From Nocardia sp. MH4 (lineage in GTDB: Bacteria; Actinomycetota; Actinomycetes; Mycobacteriales; Mycobacteriaceae), in NCBI RefSeq assembly GCF_019266065.1, contig NZ_LPNR01000095.1, positions 16,090-80,089 on the forward strand: a stretch of 64,000 bases of DNA. Direction: 5' to 3'. Numbering within the stretch: position 1 is the stretch's first letter; every line of letters starts with the position of its first letter. The notes beneath the pieces were generated by a model that saw nothing but the letters and a program-made list of their open reading frames with translations, was not told the origin of the DNA and made no database searches. The position numbers and the translations under genes are program-made. Positions 37,642 to 45,945 of the stretch are shown here, piece after piece.

Positions 37642-38169
37642 GTGGCTGTGAATCCGGAGTCGGAACTGCTCGCCGTGTACGACGCCGCCGGTGCGGTGAT
37701 CGGCGCGGCCGAGCGGGGCACCGTCTATCGCGAGGGCCTCTGGCACGCCAGCGCGGGCGTGCTGGTGCGCTCCGGCGACGGCCGCCGGATCTACGTCCAT
37801 CGACGCACCGACAGCAAACTCGTCTTCGCCGGCCTGCACGACTGTCTGGCCGGTGGCGTCGTCGACGCGGGCGAGGATCCGGCCGACACCGCACGACGCG
37901 AACTCCACGAGGAACTCGGCATCGCCACCGGCACCGCACTCCCTGTGCGCGCCACCGCGTCCTGGGACGGCAGCTGGGCGGGCAGACCGCTGCGCTGCCA
38001 TCTGTTCGGCTACGAGGTCCGCTACGACGGTCCGGTCCGCCACCAGCCGTCCGAGATCGCGGACGGCTGGTGGTGGACCGACGCCGAACTCCGTGCGCAC
38101 CTGGACGATCCGGCGTGGCCCTTCGTCCCCGACACCAGGCTGCTGCTCGGCGACCTGCTGACTCAGTAG
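37642..38169 (+). CDS. Nudix hydrolase, YfcD/IDI-like
   Basis: 175 residues from GTG 37642. The Nudix box reads GVVDAGEDPADTARRELHEELGI, matching Gx5Ex7REUxEExGU completely. The N-terminal WHASAGVLVRSGDGRRIYVHRR and the aromatic segment ADGWWWTDAELRAHL resemble YfcD-type enzymes related to isopentenyl-diphosphate isomerase. Substrate unknown. It overlaps the following convergent gene by 7 bp. Confidence 0.87.
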   Translation: MAVNPESELLAVYDAAGAVIGAAERGTVYREGLWHASAGVLVRSGDGRRIYVHRRTDSKLVFAGLHDCLAGGVVDAGEDPADTARRELHEELGIATGTALPVRATASWDGSWAGRPLRCHLFGYEVRYDGPVRHQPSEIADGWWWTDAELRAHLDDPAWPFVPDTRLLLGDLLTQ

Positions 38170-38471
38170 ACGACCACCTGCCAAGTCTGCATGCTGAACG
38201 GCAGGTCACAGGCAGTTTCGGAGTGGAAGCCGCCGAAGGCGGGCTGCCCGTACCGTTCGTAGCTGCTGAACCAGTTCCACCACGCCCAGCAGGTGACCCG
38301 AACCTGGTGCCAGACCGGGTCGCCGCACTGGGAGAAGGCGCCGGTGCCGGCGATGGGGTTCACCGAACAGTGCCCCGGCGGTTGCGCCTGGACGGGTCCG
38401 GCGAGCAGGGTCGAGGCACCGATCAGACCGGCGGCCGTGGCTCCTACAGCGATCTTGCGAAGCGATTTCAT
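38163..38471 (-). CDS. Small secreted Cys/Trp-rich protein
   Basis: 102 residues. A signal peptide (MKSLRKIAVGATAAGLIGASTLLAGPVQA) is cut before QPPGH. The ~73-residue mature protein has four Cys (HCSVN, SQCGD, VTCWAWW, TACDLP), able to form two disulfides, and is rich in aromatic residues. I do not recognise the family; small exported proteins of this look are frequent in Nocardia. Its 3' end overlaps the Nudix gene. RBS GGAGGTTGTC precedes the ATG. Confidence 0.7.
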   Translation of the reverse strand: MKSLRKIAVGATAAGLIGASTLLAGPVQAQPPGHCSVNPIAGTGAFSQCGDPVWHQVRVTCWAWWNWFSSYERYGQPAFGGFHSETACDLPFSMQTWQVVVY

Positions 38472-38638
38472 GACAACCTCCCACCGCGTGGAGTTCCCGC
38501 TGTCGAACCCGCCGGCGATCCACGTTCGGTTCGATATCCGCCTCGGGACACCGTGTCCCGATGATGTGAGCTACATCAGGCAAATCGCGTTCACCGTTAC
38601 GGCCGTGCCCGAATAGTTATCCGTTGGCTATCGCCGGA

Positions 38639-38995
38639 TCAGTCGAGGGAGCGCAGCGATTCCTCGTCGCGGGCCACCACCGCGCCGCCGTCGGCGGTGA
38701 GCACGATGGGTCGCTGGATCAGCTTGGGGTGCTCGGCGAGTGCGGTCAGCCACCGGTCGACATCGGCGTCGGTGCGTCCCCAGTCCGCCATGCCGAGGTC
38801 CTTGGCGATCTGCTCGCCGGTGCGCGTGATGTCCCACGGCTGCGCGCCGAGCCGGGCCAGCACCGCGCGCAGTTCCGCGACCGTCGGCGGATCCTCGAGG
38901 TAGCGCCGCACCGTGTACTCGACTCCGGCGGCGTCCAGGTGCGCGGTGGCGTTACGACTCTTCGTGCAGCGGGGGTTGTGCCAGATCTCGGTCAT
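38639..38995 (-). CDS. ArsC/Spx-family thioredoxin-fold reductase
   Basis: 118 residues from the ATG at 38995. TEIWHNPRCTKSRNATAHL has the single catalytic Cys10 of the glutaredoxin-dependent arsenate reductase family, and the C-terminal half (LIQRPIVLTADGGAVVARDEESL) contains the conserved RPI loop. YfgD-type ArsC homologues share all these features. No ars operon genes are near, so arsenate as substrate is only the family default. Confidence 0.83.
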   Translation of the reverse strand: MTEIWHNPRCTKSRNATAHLDAAGVEYTVRRYLEDPPTVAELRAVLARLGAQPWDITRTGEQIAKDLGMADWGRTDADVDRWLTALAEHPKLIQRPIVLTADGGAVVARDEESLRSLD

Positions 38996-39063
38996 CCCCG
39001 CAGCGTAGTAGGCGGGTGCGGACGCGGACTGCGGGCGCGGGCGCACCGGCCGATACTGGAGCC

Positions 39064-39567
39064 ATGACCGATACCGCGCCCTCCGAAAACCCCTACGGCA
39101 CACCGACAACCACCGGTCCCGAACCGATCCGCCCCTCCCAGGGCCGGGTCAACACGATCGTCCGCGCCCTGCTGAAGGTGCCGGTGCTGTCCGGCATCGT
39201 GGGCAAGCGGCTGGCCACCTTGCAGGTCACCGGCCGCAAGTCCGGCAAGGTCTACGAGGTCCCGGTCGCCTACACCGTCCACGACGGCACCCTGCTGATC
39301 GGCACCGCGCTGCGCCCGTGGGTGAAGAACCTGCTCGGCGGCGCCGAGGTGCGCCTGTCCCGTGGCCGGACTCCCGAATCCTTCACCGCCACAGTGCATT
39401 CCGACGAGCAGGGCGTGCTGGAACTGTACACGATCATCGCCCGCGACAACAAGCAGAACGCCAAGTTCAACGGCATCGGCTTCACCGCCGACGGCGAGCC
39501 GTCCCAGGCCGACATCTACCAGACCTGGCAGCAGGGCGGCGTGGTCGTCGAACTCACTCCGCGCTGA
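39064..39567 (+). CDS. Deazaflavin (F420)-dependent nitroreductase family protein (Ddn-like)
   Basis: 167 residues. LATLQVTGRKSGKVYEVPVAYTVHDGTLLIGTA and WVKNLLGGAEVRLSRG form the F420-binding split-barrel of the Ddn/FDOR-A family (PF04075). Members reduce quinones, nitroimidazoles or other enones with F420H2. It is divergent from the ArsC-like gene and ends at a terminator shared with the ABC operon. Confidence 0.84.
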   Translation: MTDTAPSENPYGTPTTTGPEPIRPSQGRVNTIVRALLKVPVLSGIVGKRLATLQVTGRKSGKVYEVPVAYTVHDGTLLIGTALRPWVKNLLGGAEVRLSRGRTPESFTATVHSDEQGVLELYTIIARDNKQNAKFNGIGFTADGEPSQADIYQTWQQGGVVVELTPR

Positions 39568-39579
39568 CCGCGCGCACGG

Positions 39580-39614
39580 CGACGGCCCGGCGCAACCGCT
39601 CCGCCGGGCCGTCG
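39580..39614. terminator. Bidirectional hairpin terminator
   Basis: CGACGGCCCGGCG (39580-39592) and CGCCGGGCCGTCG (39602-39614) form a perfect 13-bp stem between the converging Ddn-like gene and the ABC substrate-binding gene. Confidence 0.75.
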
Positions 39615-39624
39615 GCGCGTCCGG

Positions 39625-40767
39625 CTACTTGCCGCCCTCGGTCGGCGTCACCTGCGCGGGCTGGAATCCCGTCCCGGTGACGTCGATCCCGGCGGCCCGC
39701 AGTTGATCGAGAGCCCTGGTGACGTACTCGGTGGTGTAGGCGTCGGCGCCGGGGTCCTTCGTCAGCACCGTCGCGCCCTCGGCGTTCTTGGTCTCCTTGG
39801 CGATGGTCACCGTGCGATCCCAGGCCGCCTTGTCGACGGTGCCGATCCCGGCGGGCGAGGGCCAGATCAACTTGTTCACCTCGTTGATCTGCCACTGCTG
39901 ATGCCCGGCGCCCAGCGTCGCGCCCGCCGCGACGGTGATGTCACGGCACTTGTCGAGATTGTCCCGGCAGAATGCCCAGCCCTTCAGGGAAGCGACCAGG
40001 AACTTCACGGTCTGCTCCTGGTACTTCGCATCCTTCAGCTTCTCGGTGTTGGCCCACAGCGCGTCCTGCAGCATCGCCACGCCTTCGGCGTTCCAGTCGA
40101 TGGCGTTGAAGTCGTCGGCGGTGTAGAGCTTTCCGGTGGCGGGGTTCTTCGTCTCGAGCAACTGGGCGTACTCGTTGTAGGACATGGCCTGGGCGGCCGC
40201 GATGTCCTTGGCGAGGAAGGCGTTCATGTCGAACTGCTGCTGGACCAGTTTCACGTCCCCGGCCGGGTCGATGCCGGCTTTGGTCATCCCCGCGAAGAGC
40301 TCGAACTCGTTGCCGTAGCCCCAGTTTCCGACGGTCTTGCCGCGCAGCGCGGCGGGTCCGGTGATGTTGTCGGCCTTGAACGAGACCTGCTTGGTGCCCG
40401 AGCGCTGGAACACCTGCGCGATCTCGGTGATGCCCGCACCCGCCTCCCGCGAAGCCAGCGCCTTGGGCACCCAGGCCACGGCGTAGTCGGCCTGTCCCTG
40501 GGCGAGCACGGTCTGCGGGACGATGTCGGTGCCGCCGTCGAGGATCTCCACCGACAGCCCCTGCTCCCGGTAGAACCCCTGGTCGACGGCGGCCAGATAG
40601 CCGGCGAACTGGCCCTGCTTGAACCACTGCAACTGCAGTTTCACCTTGGTGAGACCGTCGGCGGTGGTCTCCGAAGCGGTGTCGGTGGTGCTGCAGCCGG
40701 TCAGCGCGGCGGCGGCGAGCGCGGCCAGCGCCAGACAACGGCGCAGCCGGAGTGCGGTCGTGCTCAT
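39625..40767 (-). CDS. ABC transporter substrate-binding lipoprotein, NMT1/THI5-like
   Basis: 380 residues with a lipobox (LTGC, lipidated Cys25). The core VKLQLQWFKQGQFAGYLAAVDQGFYREQGLSVEILDGG is typical of NMT1/THI5-fold binding proteins that capture pyrimidine-like, riboflavin-like or sulfonate ligands. Last gene of an operon that also encodes dihydropyrimidinase and ureidopropionase, so a pyrimidine, hydantoin or ureido compound is the likely ligand. Anchored outside the membrane. Confidence 0.85.
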   Translation of the reverse strand: MSTTALRLRRCLALAALAAAALTGCSTTDTASETTADGLTKVKLQLQWFKQGQFAGYLAAVDQGFYREQGLSVEILDGGTDIVPQTVLAQGQADYAVAWVPKALASREAGAGITEIAQVFQRSGTKQVSFKADNITGPAALRGKTVGNWGYGNEFELFAGMTKAGIDPAGDVKLVQQQFDMNAFLAKDIAAAQAMSYNEYAQLLETKNPATGKLYTADDFNAIDWNAEGVAMLQDALWANTEKLKDAKYQEQTVKFLVASLKGWAFCRDNLDKCRDITVAAGATLGAGHQQWQINEVNKLIWPSPAGIGTVDKAAWDRTVTIAKETKNAEGATVLTKDPGADAYTTEYVTRALDQLRAAGIDVTGTGFQPAQVTPTEGGK

Positions 40768-40780
40768 GGATGGATCTCCC

Positions 40781-41545
40781 TCATCGGATGGTGGACAGCA
40801 GGGGTGTTCTGGGCCGGCGGGTGAGCTGTTCGAGCAGCAGAACGGCGAGCAGGAACACCAGCCCGACCGCCATCGCGCCCACGACGTACGCCCAGGCCCT
40901 GGGGTAGGCGGTATTGGCGGCGGCGGAGGTGATCCGGCTCCCCAGCCCGTTCTGCAGGCCGCCGAAGTACTCGGCGACGACGGCCGCGATGACCGCGCCG
41001 GGCGCGGCGATCCGCAGGCCGGTGAACAGGTGCGGCAGCGCGGCGGGCAGCCGCACGGCGCGGGTGAGCTGCCAGCCGGTCGCGGCGTAGGAGCTCATCA
41101 GGTCGGCCTGCACCTTCGGCACCTCGCGCAGCCCGCGCGCGGTGCTGACGAATACCGGGAAGAACACGACGATGGTGACGACGAGGCGACGCGGTGTCTC
41201 CGTCGTGGTCGAGTACATCGTGTTCAGCAGCGGCGCGAGCGCCACGATGGGCACGGCGGCCGCGGCGGCGGCCAGCGGGGTGAGCAGACCGTCGACGATC
41301 CGGAACCGCACCGCGAGGACGGCGGCGGCGATGCCGAGCACGGTCCCGAGCACGAACCCGACCAGCGCGTTGGCCCCGGTCGCCAGCGCGGCGTCCAGGA
41401 TCCGGCCCGCGTTGGCGACGAACTGTTCGGCGATCGCGCTCGGTGCGGGCAGCAGGAACGACGGCACCCCCGCCACCACGGTGAGCACCTGCCACAGCAC
41501 CAGCACGACGACACCCACCACGATCGGCGGCAGCCAGGTCCTCAT
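40781..41545 (-). CDS. ABC transporter permease (first of two)
   Basis: 254 residues from ATG 41545, six membrane helices in a BPD_transp_1 domain. The EAA-like loop is in AATGWQLTRAVRLPAALPHLFTGLRIAAPGAVIAAVVAE. It belongs to the SsuC/TauC/ThiX group. ATG overlaps the ATPase stop by 4 bp. It pairs with the permease at 42390-43331 to form a heterodimeric channel. Confidence 0.88.
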   Translation of the reverse strand: MRTWLPPIVVGVVVLVLWQVLTVVAGVPSFLLPAPSAIAEQFVANAGRILDAALATGANALVGFVLGTVLGIAAAVLAVRFRIVDGLLTPLAAAAAAVPIVALAPLLNTMYSTTTETPRRLVVTIVVFFPVFVSTARGLREVPKVQADLMSSYAATGWQLTRAVRLPAALPHLFTGLRIAAPGAVIAAVVAEYFGGLQNGLGSRITSAAANTAYPRAWAYVVGAMAVGLVFLLAVLLLEQLTRRPRTPLLSTIR

Positions 41546-42363
41546 GGCAGGTCCCGTCCGGCCACGGCATGCTCCGCGGGCTCCCCGCGCAGCGCCGCGC
41601 GCACGGCGGCCACGGCGGCGAAGAACTCCGCCGAGGACCGCACATCGGCGCCGGTGTCGCGCCCCCACCCGCCGGTGGGCACGATGTCGCTGATCCGGCC
41701 GGGTCGCGCCGACAGCACCACCACCCGATCCGACAGGTACACCGCTTCGGGAATCGAGTGCGTCACGAACACCACCGCGGCCCCGGTCTCGCCCGCGATC
41801 CGCAGCAGTTCGCCCTGCATCCGTTCCCTGGTCATCTCGTCGAGCGCGCCGAAGGGCTCGTCCATCAGCAGCAGCGCCGGGGTGCGCGCCAGCGCCCGCG
41901 CGATCGCGACCCGCTGCTGCATGCCCCCGGACAGTTCGGCCGGATAGCGATCGGCGAACTCGGTGAGCCCCGCCATCGCCAGCAGTTCGGCACTGCGGGC
42001 CCGGCGCTGCGCCTTGGGCACCCGGTGCAGTTCCAGCGGCAGTTCGACGTTGGCGGCGACGGTGCGCCAGTCGAGCAGCCCCGCCTGCTGGAAGGCGATG
42101 CCGTAGTCCTGGTCGATCCTGGCCTGCCGGGCGGACTTGCCGTGCACGGTGACGGTGCCGTCGCTCGGTGTCTCCAGATCGGCGATGATCCGCAACAAGG
42201 TGGACTTGCCGCAGCCGGAAGGGCCGATGAGCGAGACGAATTCGCCCGGAGCGACGGTGAGCGAGACATCGGTGAGCGCGGTCACGGCACCGGCGGCGAA
42301 GGTCTTGCCGAGGTGGGTGAGCTCGACCGCCGGTGGCGCCGGGGCGCCGGCTGAGGTGGTCAT
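41542..42363 (-). CDS. ABC transporter ATP-binding protein (SsuB/TauB type)
   Basis: 273 residues from ATG 42363. Walker A IGPSGCGKSTLLRI, Q-loop IAFQQAGLLDWRTV, signature LSGGMQQRVAIARAL, Walker B ALLLMDEPFGALDEMTRER and H-loop FVTHSIPEAVYLSDRV are intact. It powers the importer made with the two permeases flanking it. Confidence 0.92.
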   Translation of the reverse strand: MTTSAGAPAPPAVELTHLGKTFAAGAVTALTDVSLTVAPGEFVSLIGPSGCGKSTLLRIIADLETPSDGTVTVHGKSARQARIDQDYGIAFQQAGLLDWRTVAANVELPLELHRVPKAQRRARSAELLAMAGLTEFADRYPAELSGGMQQRVAIARALARTPALLLMDEPFGALDEMTRERMQGELLRIAGETGAAVVFVTHSIPEAVYLSDRVVVLSARPGRISDIVPTGGWGRDTGADVRSSAEFFAAVAAVRAALRGEPAEHAVAGRDLP

Positions 42364-42389
42364 GGGTACTTCTTCCTGGAAAGCGAGGT

Positions 42390-43331
42390 CTACGAGGAGG
42401 TGTCGCCGGTGCCCGGCGGATGGTTGTAGCGGCGCACGGCCAGCTCGACGAGTCCGACCAGCCCGGTCAGCACCACCCCGAGCAGGGCCGCGGCGATCAC
42501 CGCCGCGTAGAGCCGGGCGGCGTCGCCGGTGGCCTGCTGGGAGAACACGATGATCTGGCGGCCGATCCCACCCGTGGTGCCGGTGGAGATCTCGGCGACC
42601 ACCGCGCCGATCACGGACGCGGCGGCGGCCAATCGCAAGGCCGGCATCAGCGACGGCACCGCGGCGGGAAAACGCAAGCGCGTCAGGGTCGCCCACCACC
42701 CGGCCGAGCAACTGCGCAGCAGTTCCACCGAAGCCGCCGACGGCGCGTGCAGGCCGCGCAGCATGCCGATCGCGACGGGGAAGAACGCCAGATAGGCGGC
42801 GATCACCACGATGCTCATCCACGGCCGCCACGGTTGGCCGCCGATGGCGAGCCTGCCGCCCCACGCGGCCACCAACGGGGCCAGCGCGATCAGCGGAACG
42901 GTCTGCGAGAGCACGATATAGGGCAGGATGCCGCGTTCGAGCCAGCCGAACCGCTGCATCGCCACCGCGAGCCCGATCCCGACCACCGTGCCCAGCAGCA
43001 GCGCGAGCAGGGCCAGTATCAGGGTGAAGCCGGCGGTGCGCACCAGCGTCGTGCCGACGGTGCCGGTGCCGTCCGTCTCGCCGAGCACGGTCACCACCGC
43101 CCACACATGCGGCAGGGCGCCGTCACCGGTGCGCGGCAGCACCCGAACACCACCGATGCCGACGCCGTCGGCGGGCACGAGCAGCTTCACCAGCTCCCAG
43201 ATCACGACGACCGAAGCGAACGCGGCGACCGCGTACGCGACGCGCGCCACCCGCGCGCGCCGCACCGTGGTGGCCCGGCCTGCCGCGGGCAGCACCGCCG
43301 TGGCATCGATCATGTTCGCGCTCATCGTCAT
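42390..43331 (-). CDS. ABC transporter permease (second)
   Basis: 313 residues from ATG 43331 (ATG 43325 is an alternative two codons in). An N-terminal helix, a ~45-residue periplasmic insert and a BPD_transp_1 domain with the cytoplasmic loop CSAGWWATLTRLRFPAAVPSLMPALRLAAAASVIGAVVAE are seen. The ATG overlaps the stop of a 45-codon ORF (ATGA), indicating coupled translation. Confidence 0.87.
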   Translation of the reverse strand: MTMSANMIDATAVLPAAGRATTVRRARVARVAYAVAAFASVVVIWELVKLLVPADGVGIGGVRVLPRTGDGALPHVWAVVTVLGETDGTGTVGTTLVRTAGFTLILALLALLLGTVVGIGLAVAMQRFGWLERGILPYIVLSQTVPLIALAPLVAAWGGRLAIGGQPWRPWMSIVVIAAYLAFFPVAIGMLRGLHAPSAASVELLRSCSAGWWATLTRLRFPAAVPSLMPALRLAAAASVIGAVVAEISTGTTGGIGRQIIVFSQQATGDAARLYAAVIAAALLGVVLTGLVGLVELAVRRYNHPPGTGDTSS

Positions 43332-43465
43332 TCGCGGTGCTCCCGCACCCGCACCGGCACCCGCTTGCGCGCGTACCGCTGCGCCGTCAGCGCCGAGGAC
43401 AGCGCCACCGCCACGATCCCGGCCGAAGACGCGCCCCGGATCAGGGCGATGCCGACCGCGTTCAT
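43328..43465 (-). CDS. 45-residue membrane peptide coupled between LLM oxidoreductase and ABC permease
   Basis: The ORF starts at ATG 43465, overlapping the stop of the LLM gene (ATGA), and its stop overlaps the permease ATG (ATGA). Such double coupling argues that it is translated. The peptide has a hydrophobic N-terminal half (MNAVGIALIRGASSAGIVAV) and a strongly basic tail (RYARKRVPVRVREHRE), so one inner-membrane helix with a cytoplasmic tail. It may be a small permease partner. No known family. Confidence 0.6.
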   Translation of the reverse strand: MNAVGIALIRGASSAGIVAVALSSALTAQRYARKRVPVRVREHRE

Positions 43466-44499
43466 CCGACGTCCTTGGTCGCCGTGACGGGCCGGTGCAG
43501 GCGAGGCAGCACCTGCTCGCCGTAGGCCTCGAGAGTGGCCGTCTTCGCATCGTGTTGCAGGTACACGGCGAACTGGTCGACGCCGAGCTTGCCCAGTTCC
43601 CAGAGGCGGGCGAGCTGTTCGTCCGGCGGGCCGAGCAGACAGAACCGGTCGACGACCTCGTCGGGGACGAAGTCGGCGTGCGGATTGCCCGCTCGCCCGT
43701 GCTCGTTGTAGTCGTAGCCGTGCCTGCCCGCGACATAGTCGGTGAGCGAGGCCGGGATGTCGCCGTCCGCACCGTATTTCGCGACGAGGGCGGCCACATG
43801 ATTGCCGACCATTCCGCCGAACCAGCGGCACTGCTCCCTGGCGTGCGCCAGCGCGGCGGCGGACCCGTCGGTGACGTAGGCGGGCGCGGCGACACAGATC
43901 TGCACCGAACGCGGGTCGCGGCCGGCGGCCTCGGCGGCACGACGCACCTTGGCGACGGTCCACGCGACGATGTCGGGGTCGGCCAGTTGCAGAATGAACC
44001 CGTCGGCGACCTGGCCGGTGAGCTCGAGCGCCTTGGGCCCGTACCCGGCCACCCACACGTCGAGCCGGGATTCGGCCGCCCACGGGAACCGCACCTCGGT
44101 GTCGCCGATCCGGGCGCTGCGCCCGTTGCCGAGCTCCCGGATCACCTCCACCGATTCGCGCAGCGCCGCCAGGGAGGTCGGCCTGCCGCCGATCGCGCGC
44201 ACCGCCGAGTCGCCGCGGCCGATGCCGCAGATGGTGCGGTTGCCGAACATCTCGTTGAGCGTGGCGAAGGTCGACGCGGTCACCGTCTGGTCCCGGGTGG
44301 CCGGATTGGTGACCATCGGACCCACCATCACCTTGCGGGTGGCCGCGAGGATCTGGCTGTAGATCACGTACGGCTCCTGCCACAGCAGGTGCGAGTCGAA
44401 CGTCCACACATGCGAGAACCCGTGTGTCTCGGCCAGTCTGGCCAACTCGACCACCCGCGACGCGGGTGGGGTGCACTGCAGGACGACACCGATGTCCAT
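43462..44499 (-). CDS. LLM-class flavin/F420-dependent oxidoreductase (TIGR03842-like)
   Basis: 345 residues, a luciferase-like TIM barrel. MDIGVVLQCTPPASRVVELARLAE, ICGIGRGDSAVRAIGG and VWVAGYGPKALELTGQVADGFILQL place it in the bacterial-luciferase-like group predicted to use F420. Members of this subgroup commonly lie next to hydantoinase genes. In this operon it is the only redox enzyme, so it may supply or replace the dihydropyrimidine dehydrogenase step or oxidise a ring substrate; this is inference. Confidence 0.82.
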   Translation of the reverse strand: MDIGVVLQCTPPASRVVELARLAETHGFSHVWTFDSHLLWQEPYVIYSQILAATRKVMVGPMVTNPATRDQTVTASTFATLNEMFGNRTICGIGRGDSAVRAIGGRPTSLAALRESVEVIRELGNGRSARIGDTEVRFPWAAESRLDVWVAGYGPKALELTGQVADGFILQLADPDIVAWTVAKVRRAAEAAGRDPRSVQICVAAPAYVTDGSAAALAHAREQCRWFGGMVGNHVAALVAKYGADGDIPASLTDYVAGRHGYDYNEHGRAGNPHADFVPDEVVDRFCLLGPPDEQLARLWELGKLGVDQFAVYLQHDAKTATLEAYGEQVLPRLHRPVTATKDVG

Positions 44500-44526
44500 G
44501 GCACTCTCCGTTTCCGATAGGGGTTC

Positions 44527-45945
44527 TTACAGGAGGTTCTGCGACAGCCCGCGCCGCACGAAACGTCCGTGCCCGGCGCGGCCGTGATAGGCGCCGTCGT
44601 CGACGATCACCCGGCCACGCGACAGGACGGTGTCGACGTGCCCGTCGATCTCGAAGCCCTCCCAGGCGGAGTGGTCCATGTTCATGTGGTGGGTCTTGCC
44701 GAGGCCGATGCTGGTGTGCCCGTTCGGGTCGTAGATCACCACGTCGGCGTCGGCGCCCGGGCTGATGACACCCTTGCGCGGATACATCCCGAACATCCGG
44801 GCCGGCGCGGTGCAGCAGACCTCCACCCAGCGCTCCAGCGACAGGCGCCCGTCCTTGACACCCTGGAACAGCAGATCCATCCGATGCTCGACGCCGCCGA
44901 TGCCGTTGGGGATCTTGCTGAAATCGCCGAGCCCGAGCTCCTTCTGGTCCTTCATGCAGAACGGACAGTGATCGGTGCTGACCGCGGTGACGTCGCCGGT
45001 GCGCAGATAGCGCCACAACTCGTCCTGATGCCCTTCCGCCCGCGACCGCAGCGGGGTCGAGCACACCCATTTCGCGCCCTCGAAACCCGGTGCACCCAGC
45101 TGTTCTTCGAGCGAGAGGTACAGGTACTGCGGACACGTTTCGGCGAAGACGTTGTGCCCCGCGTCGCGTGCGGTGACGATCTGTTCCATCGCTTGCTTGG
45201 CCGAGACGTGCACCACGTACAGCGGCGCGCCGGTCAGCTGCGCCAGCATGATCGCGCGGTGGGTCGCCTCCTCCTCCATCTGCCACGGCCTGCTGGTGCC
45301 GTGGAAGTAGGGGGCGGTGTCGCCGCGGGCCAGCGCCTGCTCCACCAGCACGTCGATGGCGATGCCGTTCTCGGCGTGCATCATCAGCAGCGCGCCGAGG
45401 TCGCCCGCGGTCTGCATGGCCCGCAGGATCTGCCCGTCGGTGGAGTAGAAGACACCCGGATAGGCCATGAACAATTTGAAGCTGGTGACTCCTTCGGCGA
45501 CGAGTTCGCTCATCCCCTCGAGGGATTCGTCGTTGACATCACCGACGATCTGATGGAACCCGTAGTCGATCGCGCAGTTGCCCGCCGCCTTCTCGTGCCA
45601 CTCGGCCAGGGTGTCCTGCACCCGCTGCCCCGGCTTCTGCACCGCGAAATCGACGATCGTGGTGGTGCCGCCCCAGGCCGCGGCCCTGGTCCCGGTCTCG
45701 AAGGTGTCGCTGGCCTCGGTGCCGCCGAACGGCAGCTGCATATGGGTGTGGCCGTCGACGCCGCCGGGGATCACGTACTTGCCGGTCGCGTCGATGACGG
45801 TCTCGGCCGACGCGGCCAGGTCGGCCCCGAACACGGTCGAACCCGGGTGCAGGACAGCGACGATCGTCTCGTCCTCGATCAGCACGTCGAGGGGCTGGGA
45901 CCCGGTAGCGCTCACCACCGTTCCGCCGTGGATGAAGGTGCGCAT
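44527..45945 (-). CDS. hydA: Dihydropyrimidinase/hydantoinase
   Basis: 472 residues from ATG 45945. The binuclear zinc site is visible: HxH in GVDGHTHMQLPFGG, the carboxylated Lys in GVTSFKLFMAYPG, His in MMHAENG and YVVHVSAK, and Asp in AVSTDHCPFC. It opens the ring of 5,6-dihydrouracil or hydantoins. The ATG overlaps the stop of the ureidopropionase gene (TGATG), giving the product a direct next step. Confidence 0.92.
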   Translation of the reverse strand: MRTFIHGGTVVSATGSQPLDVLIEDETIVAVLHPGSTVFGADLAASAETVIDATGKYVIPGGVDGHTHMQLPFGGTEASDTFETGTRAAAWGGTTTIVDFAVQKPGQRVQDTLAEWHEKAAGNCAIDYGFHQIVGDVNDESLEGMSELVAEGVTSFKLFMAYPGVFYSTDGQILRAMQTAGDLGALLMMHAENGIAIDVLVEQALARGDTAPYFHGTSRPWQMEEEATHRAIMLAQLTGAPLYVVHVSAKQAMEQIVTARDAGHNVFAETCPQYLYLSLEEQLGAPGFEGAKWVCSTPLRSRAEGHQDELWRYLRTGDVTAVSTDHCPFCMKDQKELGLGDFSKIPNGIGGVEHRMDLLFQGVKDGRLSLERWVEVCCTAPARMFGMYPRKGVISPGADADVVIYDPNGHTSIGLGKTHHMNMDHSAWEGFEIDGHVDTVLSRGRVIVDDGAYHGRAGHGRFVRRGLSQNLL

